A stretch of 5,977 nucleotides of DNA from Treponema sp. (GTDB lineage: Bacteria; Spirochaetota; Spirochaetia; Treponematales; Breznakiellaceae): NCBI GenBank assembly GCA_031279925.1, contig JAITHQ010000026.1, positions 1 through 5,977 on the forward strand, in the 5' to 3' direction. The notes below the pieces were generated by a model that saw nothing but the letters and a program-made list of their open reading frames with translations, searched no databases and was not told the DNA's origin. Within the stretch, counting starts at the first letter, position 1, and each line of letters opens with the position of its first letter. Shown here piece by piece: positions 1-5,821 of this stretch. Position numbers and translations under genes: made by a program.

Positions 1-574
1 CACCGATGGAGGTAACGCTGTCCGGGATGGTAATGTCCGTAAGTTTTGCGCAGTCTTCAAAAGCACAATACACGATGTCGGTAACCGATGAGGGAATGAC
101 GTAGCCCCCGCTCTTTCCCTCCGGGTATAGAAACAGCCTGGTTTTGGCCTTGTTGAACAATACCCCGTCGGCGCTGCTGTAGACACTGTTTGCCTCGTCA
201 ACCGTAATACTCGTAAGCCCCGTAGCCCCGTCAAAAGCGTCCTCGGCCTTGTCAACGCTTTCCGCGATGAGAGCAACCGAGGCCGGGATAGTTAGGCTTG
301 TAAGGGTAGTGAGCTTGTCAAAGGCGTCTTTTTCGACAGCCGTAACAGGGTGTTCCTCAATCACGGCGGGAATCTCCGCCGCGCCCCCCGCGCCGGTATA
401 CCCGGTGATGGTAACGGTTTGCGCCCCCGCGCTTCCTACAATTTTATAGGAAAAACCACCAAATGTTTTGGCCGGGGAACCGCCCCATAACCTGGAAAGA
501 CCCGCGCAGGAACTCAAGAGAAATGCCGCCAGAACAAGCGGCAAACCAGCACAAAGAACATACTTTGTTTTCAT
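1..574 (-). CDS. BspA-like leucine-rich-repeat surface lipoprotein (N-terminal part, runs off the window)
   Basis: The start codon is ATG at 572-574, preceded by AAAGGAG with a 6-base gap. 191 codons are visible and the 3' end is beyond position 1. Residues 1-22 form a lipoprotein signal peptide: MKTK, then a hydrophobic stretch, then the lipobox L-S-S-C with Cys23 as the probable lipidated residue. A short linker follows. From about residue 75 come BspA/LRR_5-type repeats, seen as 'AFDKLTTLTSLTIPASV', 'LFNKAKTRLFLYPEGK', 'YVIPSSVTDIVYCAFEDC' and 'LTDITIPDSVTSIG'. Proteins of this family in treponemes and oral bacteria are exported surface proteins, often implicated in adhesion or binding to host or matrix proteins; that role is family knowledge and was not tested here. 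The gene seems to be transcribed from promoters about 400-500 bases upstream, through a long leader. Its substrate or partner cannot be told from this part. Confidence 0.9.
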   Translation of the reverse strand, partial: MKTKYVLCAGLPLVLAAFLLSSCAGLSRLWGGSPAKTFGGFSYKIVGSAGAQTVTITGYTGAGGAAEIPAVIEEHPVTAVEKDAFDKLTTLTSLTIPASVALIAESVDKAEDAFDGATGLTSITVDEANSVYSSADGVLFNKAKTRLFLYPEGKSGGYVIPSSVTDIVYCAFEDCAKLTDITIPDSVTSIG

Positions 575-580
575 ACAATA

Positions 581-587
581 CTCCTTT
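581..587 (-). promoter_or_regulatory. Ribosome binding site of the BspA-like lipoprotein gene
   Basis: On the minus strand the sequence reads AAAGGAG, then six bases, then ATG at 572-574. This strong Shine-Dalgarno match fixes the start of the lipoprotein and rules out the longer minus-strand frame beginning at GTG 683, which is in a different frame. Confidence 0.85.
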
Positions 588-599
588 GAATATCTTTCT

Positions 600-614
600 C
601 CGTCCAACGGACGG
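600..614 (-). promoter_or_regulatory. Small perfect hairpin just upstream of the lipoprotein ribosome binding site
   Basis: CCGTCC and GGACGG form a perfect 6-bp stem around a 3-base loop, 12 bases upstream of the AAAGGAG box. In RNA this would be stable enough to affect ribosome access or mRNA life. No known riboswitch class was recognised. The structure is seen directly; the regulatory role is inference. Confidence 0.35.
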
Positions 615-653
615 TTTGTTACCATCGAAAAAATGATCCGCGCTTCGCTTATC

Positions 654-692
654 CCCCGCCTCCGCGTCCTTGAAGAGCTTCACCCGGCGGGG
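654..692 (-). promoter_or_regulatory. Nested stem-loop in the leader of the lipoprotein gene
   Basis: CCCCGCC (654-660) pairs perfectly with GGCGGGG (686-692). Inside this stem, TGAAG (671-675) pairs with CTTCA (678-682), giving a two-tier hairpin. On the minus strand a run of six T lies about 20 bases after the outer stem, too far away for a normal intrinsic terminator. The element may be a structured part of a long 5' leader. Covariation in related leaders would be needed to call it an RNA element. Confidence 0.3.
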
Positions 693-869
693 AGTTAAAA
701 AAGTTCGCTTTCAGAAAATGTATTGATGCCGAAAGCTGGTAGAACAAGATGCGGCACTGCCCAGTGTTCACCCTGGTCCGCCTGCCGGACATGACCCCGG
801 TAAGCAGGTTCCGGGCCGAGGCCGCCGTTAGACCGGAAACAGACGTCTTTCCGCCGGGAATAGAGGTGT

Positions 870-899
870 TTAAAGCTGAAAATGGGGGTTTTGGGGCAT
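870..899 (-). CDS. Possible 9-residue leader peptide ORF
   Basis: On the minus strand AGGGAGGG is followed after a few bases by ATG (897-899), and the frame MPQNPHFQL ends at TAA (870-872). The ribosome binding site is better than expected by chance, and the ORF sits early in the inferred leader transcript of the lipoprotein gene, after the CU tract. It could be a translated upstream ORF that affects the leader. It shows no run of one amino acid as in classical attenuator peptides, so the call rests only on the Shine-Dalgarno match and position. Confidence 0.2.
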   Translation of the reverse strand: MPQNPHFQL

Positions 900-933
900 G
901 GGTATCCCTCCCTGAAAGAGATTCAGGTGAGTC

Positions 934-1007
<74 letters not shown>

Positions 1008-1071
1008 AGAAAAAGTGAAAAAAGATACAAATGTTTTTTCCGCCCTATTTGTTTGAATGCTCATGGTTGGT

Positions 1072-1101
1072 ATCGTATCATACTTGCAGTATAAGTGTCA
1101 A
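1072..1101 (-). promoter_or_regulatory. Second, upstream promoter-like site with a palindrome in its spacer
   Basis: On the minus strand a perfect -35 TTGACA (1096-1101) is followed by an 18-base spacer and TACGAT (1072-1077; 4 of 6 match TATAAT). The spacer contains the perfect interrupted palindrome ATACT-TGC-AGTAT (1080-1092, plus-strand reading), placed where a repressor or activator could act. The direct repeat GATACGATAC overlaps the -10. It reads in the same direction as the promoter at 979-1007, so the two may be tandem promoters. Confidence 0.4.
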
Positions 1102-1184
1102 GCGGAAAAAGAAAAATTTAAGGAATAACCGGCTCGTGGCGATATATCCGCCAACCATATCCAGGGGGCTACAAAAGCCCGGTT

Positions 1185-2615
1185 TTACCGCTTGCCTTCA
1201 AAGGCCAAAGCAAGTTTTTCCCGGATCAATTGCTCCAGTTCCCCGGCCTGGGGATGACCGGAAAGGTCTTCCGCCAGATCGGCGGCTTCGAAAATGTCCC
1301 ACGCCTTTGAATAAAGGGGGTCTTCCGTTATATATTCACCGGCAAAGAAGCTGCCGCCGGGAAAGGCTCCGGGAAGGCTGCCGGGGACTGCCCCAAGGGC
1401 TGCGGCAATGGTTTGACTCTGTTCCGCAAGAAAGGCAAGAAAGGCCCAGGCCTCGTCGGGTTTGGCGCATTCGCTGCTAATGCCGGCGTGTATTGCCAAA
1501 AGCCCCAGGCGCGTTTTCCCCTGCGCTGCCGCCGGTATGGTGGTAATGCCAAAATCGGCGGCGTTCATAGACTTGCGCAAAATGGAGATGTCCCGGGACG
1601 AAGCGGTCATCATGGCGATTTTTCCTTCGGCAAATTCCTCCAGCCGCACGGCGCCGGTTTTATCAAAAGTTCCCGGGGCAAGCAGCCCCTCCCGGTTAAG
1701 CTGCCCAAAAAAGGCAATAGTATCGGCGGCGGCCCGCGAAAGTTCCAGCTGGCCATCCGCTGTTTCAGGCGGACGGATGTCCCCGCCTGCCGCCCAAATC
1801 CATGAATATACATCCCTGCGCAGGCCCAGCGGATCGCCGGGACTTAGGCCCAAAGCCGTTCCATAGACAACTGTCCTGCCAGGGTCAGGGGATTCGTTCA
1901 GTTTTGCCGCAGCCCGCGCCGCGGCAAGAAATTCAACACGGTTTTTGGGCGGACGATCCAAACCGGCGGCCATAAGAATCGGGATATTATAGAAAAAAAG
2001 GTCCATAAACGAAACAAGCGGTATTGCCCATTGCCCGGATTGGGTTTCGGTATGAATGTATGGGGTAAGGGAACTTAAGGCCCCCTGGCGCAGCAGGCCG
2101 CTCAATTCACATTCTTCAAAAAAAATCAGATCGGCCACGCCCTGTTCCGCCCGCCTGACCCGCAGTTCAGGTTTCTGCTCTTCAAAGTCGCGTATCAGTT
2201 TATCAACTATATCTTTGCCAAAAAGAACCTCGCATTGCGGAGAAATAAAAATATCGGTACGTTTTGGCATGGCAACTGTCCTAAAAATAAAATTGAAGGC
2301 GATAAGCGCCATAACAGCTGCTGCAGCCGCAAAAAGGAACCAGTCGATTCTTTTAATGCCCGGCGGCTCCAGGCGCTCCGGCTGGATTTGTGGGTATATT
2401 TCGCCTGAATTTTGAGATTTTTTAGCGATTAAAATGGCAAAACTGAATTTCTTCCATATCCTTTCCCTTAGAGCCTGTAGAGCCTGTTTAAATTGTGGAT
2501 TTTTACGGTTAATAGACCGCAAAAAACCCGGTTTTCGGGCTCTTAAAGTTTTTAACTTGACGAGAAAGGCTCTCGACTTTTCAAGAACTTTACGATAAAT
2601 TTGTAGTATGCTCAC
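1185..2615 (-). CDS. Membrane-anchored extracellular solute-binding protein, family 1 (start uncertain)
   Basis: The 476-residue frame from GTG 2615 resembles sugar-type ABC-transporter binding proteins. After a transmembrane anchor at about residues 91-112 (IDWFLFAAAAAVMALIAF) comes a mature domain with 'DIFISPQCEVLFGKDIV', 'IPLVSFMDLFFYN' and 'MAAGLDRPPKNRVEFL'. The last two match the family-1 hallmark in which a conserved 'P...D.LfYN' is followed by 'aGld.PPkt..Ef'. Further family-like pieces are 'WIWAAGGDI', 'FAEGKIAMMTASS' and 'AWAFLAFLAEQ'. There is no lipobox cysteine, so the protein is probably held by its N-terminal helix with the domain outside. No permease or ATPase gene is adjacent, so it may be an orphan binding or sensor protein. 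Residues 25-50 are encoded by a dispersed repeat, and there is no good ribosome binding site at 2615. The true start may be nearer the helix, for instance the ATT at 2352-2354 giving (M)KRIDWFLF; M102 would cut the helix. The stop is TAA at 1185-1187. Confidence 0.8.
   Translation of the reverse strand: MSILQIYRKVLEKSRAFLVKLKTLRARKPGFLRSINRKNPQFKQALQALRERIWKKFSFAILIAKKSQNSGEIYPQIQPERLEPPGIKRIDWFLFAAAAAVMALIAFNFIFRTVAMPKRTDIFISPQCEVLFGKDIVDKLIRDFEEQKPELRVRRAEQGVADLIFFEECELSGLLRQGALSSLTPYIHTETQSGQWAIPLVSFMDLFFYNIPILMAAGLDRPPKNRVEFLAAARAAAKLNESPDPGRTVVYGTALGLSPGDPLGLRRDVYSWIWAAGGDIRPPETADGQLELSRAAADTIAFFGQLNREGLLAPGTFDKTGAVRLEEFAEGKIAMMTASSRDISILRKSMNAADFGITTIPAAAQGKTRLGLLAIHAGISSECAKPDEAWAFLAFLAEQSQTIAAALGAVPGSLPGAFPGGSFFAGEYITEDPLYSKAWDIFEAADLAEDLSGHPQAGELEQLIREKLALAFEGKR
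2465..2544 (-). repeat. Dispersed repeat, copy 1 (inside the solute-binding protein frame)
   Basis: Read on the minus strand, this 80-bp element matches 5732-5802 on the plus strand at 62 of 71 aligned bases by hand count. The only gap is a 9-bp tandem duplication here (CTCTACAGG, giving CAGGCTCTACAGGCTC). It begins with a small hairpin (CCCG...CGGG) and contains the invariant core AAAAATCCACAATTT. In this copy it is read in frame as 'RARKPGFLRSINRKNPQF...' in the N-terminal extension of the solute-binding protein. It may be a REP-like or miniature mobile element; no terminal target duplication was identified. Confidence 0.8.
2556..2585. repeat. Imperfect inverted repeat in the divergent intergenic region
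   Basis: CTTGACGAGA (2556-2565) and TCTCG...TCAAG (2571-2575 and 2581-2585) form two 5-bp stems separated by a 5-base bulge on one side. It lies next to repeat copy 1, between the solute-binding gene and the TPR gene, and may be an operator, part of a larger repeat, or chance. TTGACG at 2557-2562 looks like a plus-strand -35 box but has no good -10 at the right distance. Confidence 0.3.
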
Positions 2616-2682
2616 TTTTCTTAAACGGCCCCTGTATGTTCTTTCAAATAAAATTCACCGGAAACCTCTGCCGGGAAAAAAT

Positions 2683-5682
2683 ATGAAAGAACAATGGATT
2701 GCGGATTTTTCCAAACCCGAAAAATCCTGCTTTGATATTAAATCAGAAATTTCCTACAATGCCTATCTGGAAAACGGCTCGTTAACCATTGGTTTGAAAA
2801 AAAAGAACTGTATGGCCTGGCTTGAAACCGAGGATCGCCTTTACGAGGACCAGGTTATCGAAGCCCATTTCCGTCTGGAAAGCAATGGAGGCTACTCAGC
2901 CGCCGGCATTATGTTCCGTATTATCGAGCAGGGAACCTATTATCTGGCGCTTGTTTCCAGCAAGGGCTTTTTTCGCCTTGACGCCATAAACGGCGGTATC
3001 CCCCGGCCCTTGATTGGCTGGACCGAAGCGCCCGGACTAAACGAGCGTGGCATACATCTTTCCATTATTGCCTGCCGTGATCATCTGATTTTTACCCTTA
3101 ATGGCAGGTGGATCGCCGAAACGCATGACGATTCCATTATGGGAGGGCATCTTGGCTTTGCCCTGGTTTCCTATGATCTGGACCAGCCGGCGGAAAACAG
3201 GACAGGCCCAAATACTGAAACCAGCAAGGATGAATCTGCCCCGGAACCGGTCAATTACTGCTGCCGGGCATGGCTGGATTTTCTTTCGGTGAATTCACGG
3301 AGCCGCGTTGTCGAGGCGGAGTATAAAAAATGGAATAACAGCAGGGAAATTACCGCAGAAAGCCGCCTGCGCCTTGCGGAATCTTTGGCCGCGCTGGACA
3401 GGACCGGGCCTGCTCTTGATCAGATCGTTAAGGCATGGGAAAGGCGGGAAGAGGCTGCCCGCAGCGTTACGGCAACCTATACCGAAATGCGGACCAGGCG
3501 GGAACTGCTGCTGGCGGCCAAAATTGCTTCGCGGCTTAAAGAATACGATAAAGCGGAGGAATACATAAACGCCTGTCTTGTGCAGGGTGTGGATAATATC
3601 GAGGGCGAAGAGGCCCTTGCCGAAAAGGCAAAAATTCTAAGCGGGCTGGAAAAATACGATGAGCTAAAAATATTTTTGCCGGAATATATTGCCCATAGTC
3701 AATCTGTTTTGGAACCAGCCGCCCTGGCTTCTCTGTACGGCCTGTTAGGTCATGCCCACTGGAATTTGCATGAATATGAAGCGGCGGCGGCGGCCTGGGA
3801 CAGGGCGTTTGAACTGAACGGTGAAAATGTGCTGTATGCCGGAAGGGCAGCCGAAGCCTATGAACGTTTAGGCAAAAAGGAAGAAGCCCTGCGGCGCTGC
3901 CTTGAAACCGGAAAAACATTTTTCCGGCAGGAACAGTATGATGAATTAGGCGATCTGATTCCCAAACTGCTTTCACTTGGGGAAGACTGCTGGGAAGCCC
4001 GCGCTCTTGCGGGTAAATGGGCTTTTGCGGTTGAGGATTTTGACCGCGCCGAATCGGAATTGGCAATTTCAAATGAACTAAGGCGCAAGCTGCGGCCTCT
4101 GCCGGCGGCTGATCCTGCGGTAAGTTATCTTCGGGGCTTGCTGTTTGACCGCAGGGACAAACCCCGCCAGGCATTTCCGTTTTTTGCCGAGGCGGCCCGT
4201 CTTGCCCCGGACTATGGCATGTTCCGCTTCAAACTTGCCGAAACCCGCTACCGAATTGGCGGCAATGCCCATGATCCCGAACTTGCCGGTGATCTGCAAG
4301 CCGCCCGGAGCCTTTTGCCCAATGATGATCAGGTTCGCAGCTTTGCCGCTGAAATCGAACTTGCCCGCAGTAAGGCCATACCTGCCGCTGCTGAATCCGC
4401 GCCAGAGCCGATTCAGGTTGAAGCGCGTGAAAGCCAGGCGGAACCATCGGACGGGATTGTTGGGGACAAGCCGGTTTCCGCCGAAGACAGCAAAACCGGC
4501 GCAGCCACAGGCGAAACCAGGCCCTTTGTAGACGGGAGCCTTAGTGCCGGGGCAGAGGCTCCTATTCCGGCGGAGGATTCCGCAGCGAAGGCACAAGCGC
4601 CCACTGTGGATGAACAAACAGAAAGCGAATCAACAGTAAAAACTGCGCCGGATGAGCCAAGCGCCGCCGCTATGCCAAGCAGTGCGGTGGAGAGTCCGGC
4701 GGTGGCGCCAGGCATTGCAGAAACCGGCGAGGCAGAGACCACGGTTCCGCTGGCGGATTCTGCAGCGGAAGTAGTAACCGTCAAGGAAACAGCAGCCACC
4801 ACGACGGCACAAGCCCCGACTGTGGATGAGCAAACAGAAAGCGAACCAACAGTAAAAACTGCGCCGGATGCAAGCGCCGCCGTTATGGCAAGCAGTGCGG
4901 TGGAGAGTCCGGCGGCGGTGGCAGGCGTTGTAGAAACCGGCGAGGCAGATGTCCCTGTTCCGCTGGAAGATTCCGCAGCGAAGGCGGCAACTCTAAAGGA
5001 AACAGCAGCCACCCCGGCGGCGCAAGCGCCTGTTTTGGCGAAAAAAACAAAAAGCGCCGGAAAAGCAAAAACCGCGCCGGAAAAGCCGCGCACTGCCGCC
5101 AGGAAAAGCAGCGCAGAGGAAAGATCAACGGCGGCAGGCACTGTTCCACGAGAGGATTCCGCAGCGAATGCGGCAACTCTAAAGGAAACAGTATGCACCC
5201 CGGCGTCGCAAACGCCTGCTTTGGCGAAAAAAACAAAAAGCGCGCCGGAAAAGCCGCGCACTGCCGCCAGAAAAAGCAGCGCTATAGAGAGTAAGGCGGC
5301 GGCAAAAGCTGGTACGGTAAAGGTTAAACCGGTAAAAGCCGCCGTTTCCAGCAAAACAGTTACAAAAAGCCCGGTAAAAAAGGCCAAAGCCACAATTGCA
5401 GCAAAATCAGCGCCGGGCGGGACCGGTGCCGGGGCAGGTAAATCCGGTAAAACGAAAACAGCGGCGGTGGGAAAAAAAGCCGCCGGTACAACTACAACAA
5501 AAGCCGCCGCTTCCAGAAAAGCATCTGTAGACAGTCCGGCAAAAAAGGCCAAAGCCAGGGCGGGCGATTCAGTAAAAAAAATTACGCCTAACAAGGCGGG
5601 AACAACGAAAAAAAACAGGAATACGCCGAAGGAATCTGCTGCGGCAAAAAAGACCAAGGCTTCCGCTGCATCAAAAAAATAA
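2683..5682 (+). CDS. Concanavalin/LamG-like plus TPR protein with a repetitive, histone H1-like C-terminal tail
   Basis: From ATG 2683 the product has 999 residues (MKEQWIADFSKPEK...). An in-frame ATG at 2608 would add 25 residues but overlaps the divergent gene's frame and has no ribosome binding site; 2683 has only a weak GGGAA upstream. Residues 1-205 look like a beta-sandwich of the LamG/DUF1080 sort ('YSAAGIMFRIIEQGTYYLAL', 'LIFTLNGRWIAETHDD', 'GGHLGFALVSYD'), a fold often used for glycan binding. Residues about 220-565 are helical TPRs; the clearest pair is at 349-410 ('LLGHAHWNLHEYEAAAAAWD', then 'AAEAYERLGKKEEALRRC'). Residues 566-999 are low-complexity Ala/Pro/Glu/Thr, then Ala/Lys, with tandem repeats of about 70 residues. 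The last 130 residues are about one quarter lysine with SPAKKAKA-like motifs, as in histone H1-type tails. No signal peptide is seen, so a cytoplasmic location is likely. A TPR scaffold that binds nucleic acid or another polyanion through its tail is inference. Confidence 0.9.
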   Translation: MKEQWIADFSKPEKSCFDIKSEISYNAYLENGSLTIGLKKKNCMAWLETEDRLYEDQVIEAHFRLESNGGYSAAGIMFRIIEQGTYYLALVSSKGFFRLDAINGGIPRPLIGWTEAPGLNERGIHLSIIACRDHLIFTLNGRWIAETHDDSIMGGHLGFALVSYDLDQPAENRTGPNTETSKDESAPEPVNYCCRAWLDFLSVNSRSRVVEAEYKKWNNSREITAESRLRLAESLAALDRTGPALDQIVKAWERREEAARSVTATYTEMRTRRELLLAAKIASRLKEYDKAEEYINACLVQGVDNIEGEEALAEKAKILSGLEKYDELKIFLPEYIAHSQSVLEPAALASLYGLLGHAHWNLHEYEAAAAAWDRAFELNGENVLYAGRAAEAYERLGKKEEALRRCLETGKTFFRQEQYDELGDLIPKLLSLGEDCWEARALAGKWAFAVEDFDRAESELAISNELRRKLRPLPAADPAVSYLRGLLFDRRDKPRQAFPFFAEAARLAPDYGMFRFKLAETRYRIGGNAHDPELAGDLQAARSLLPNDDQVRSFAAEIELARSKAIPAAAESAPEPIQVEARESQAEPSDGIVGDKPVSAEDSKTGAATGETRPFVDGSLSAGAEAPIPAEDSAAKAQAPTVDEQTESESTVKTAPDEPSAAAMPSSAVESPAVAPGIAETGEAETTVPLADSAAEVVTVKETAATTTAQAPTVDEQTESEPTVKTAPDASAAVMASSAVESPAAVAGVVETGEADVPVPLEDSAAKAATLKETAATPAAQAPVLAKKTKSAGKAKTAPEKPRTAARKSSAEERSTAAGTVPREDSAANAATLKETVCTPASQTPALAKKTKSAPEKPRTAARKSSAIESKAAAKAGTVKVKPVKAAVSSKTVTKSPVKKAKATIAAKSAPGGTGAGAGKSGKTKTAAVGKKAAGTTTTKAAASRKASVDSPAKKAKARAGDSVKKITPNKAGTTKKNRNTPKESAAAKKTKASAASKK
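4591..5292 (+). repeat. Tandem repeat array coding the tail of the TPR protein
   Basis: Unit 1 is 4591-4806 (72 codons), unit 2 is 4807-5019 (71 codons), unit 3 is 5020-5205 (62 codons) and a partial unit 4 is 5206-5292. Shared landmarks are an opening AQAP (SQTP in unit 4), a KTAP segment, an 'SSA.ES' segment and a closing 'DSAA..(A)T.KETA.T'. A remnant of an earlier unit (PIPAEDSAAKA) precedes unit 1. Units 1 and 2 are strongly acidic (net charge about -11 and -9), while unit 3 is basic (about +6) because its first half is replaced by 'LAKKTKSAGKAKTAPEKPR', which unit 4 keeps in part. All gaps are multiples of three. Confidence 0.85.
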
Positions 5683-5713
5683 CATATCTCGCCCTGGGGC
5701 GAGATATGTTATT
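5678..5713 (-). terminator. Intrinsic terminator between convergent genes
   Basis: A perfect 17-bp stem (5678-5694 with 5697-5713; core ATATCTCGCCC / GGGCGAGATAT) has a 2-base loop that would open to 4. On the minus strand the stem runs into a T7 tract, the mark of a rho-independent terminator for the chemotaxis receptor gene. On the plus strand it is followed by ATTCTACC with no T-tract, so it is weaker in that direction. The stop codon of the TPR gene (TAA 5680-5682) lies inside the stem. Confidence 0.85.
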
Positions 5714-5731
5714 CTACCTTGCAGGCTTCAA

Positions 5732-5802
5732 AAGAGCCCGAAAATCGGGATTTTTGCTATCTATTGACCGCAAAAATCCACAATTTGAACAGGCACTTAG
5801 GG
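5732..5802 (+). repeat. Dispersed repeat, copy 2 (in the 3' region between convergent genes)
   Basis: This 71-bp element matches copy 1 (2465-2544, opposite strand) at 62 of 71 bases and lacks its 9-bp duplication. The hairpin at its start is CCCGA-AAA-TCGGG, one pair longer than in copy 1. It lies between the terminator and the stop codon of the chemotaxis receptor, so it would be in that gene's 3' untranslated RNA, antisense. In the plus direction it is again open in the same reading frame (RARKSGFLLSIDRKNPQF), although no gene is evident. Confidence 0.8.
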
Positions 5803-5821
5803 CTTCATCATCCCTGGCTGC

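Noticed and set aside
444..683. Minus-strand ORF of 79 codons beginning at GTG 683
   Set aside because: It runs out of frame through the start of the lipoprotein gene, whose own ATG has a strong ribosome binding site and signal peptide.
1166..1180. GGGCT/AGCCC hairpin just after the solute-binding protein stop, as a terminator
   Set aside because: The stem has only 5 bp and is followed on the minus strand by CCTGGATATGG with no T-tract, so termination there cannot be supported.
2649..2654. TAAAAT as a -10 box for the TPR gene
   Set aside because: No -35-like sequence lies 16-19 bases upstream, and the region is AT-rich enough for chance matches. The real promoter of the TPR gene was not identified.
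4413..5657. Minus-strand ORF of 414 codons, hydrophobic and rich in Ala/Val/Phe
   Set aside because: It is the antisense of the Ala/Lys/Thr-rich tail of the TPR gene. The lack of stops follows from the GCx/AAx codon pattern on the other strand, and the product resembles no protein family.
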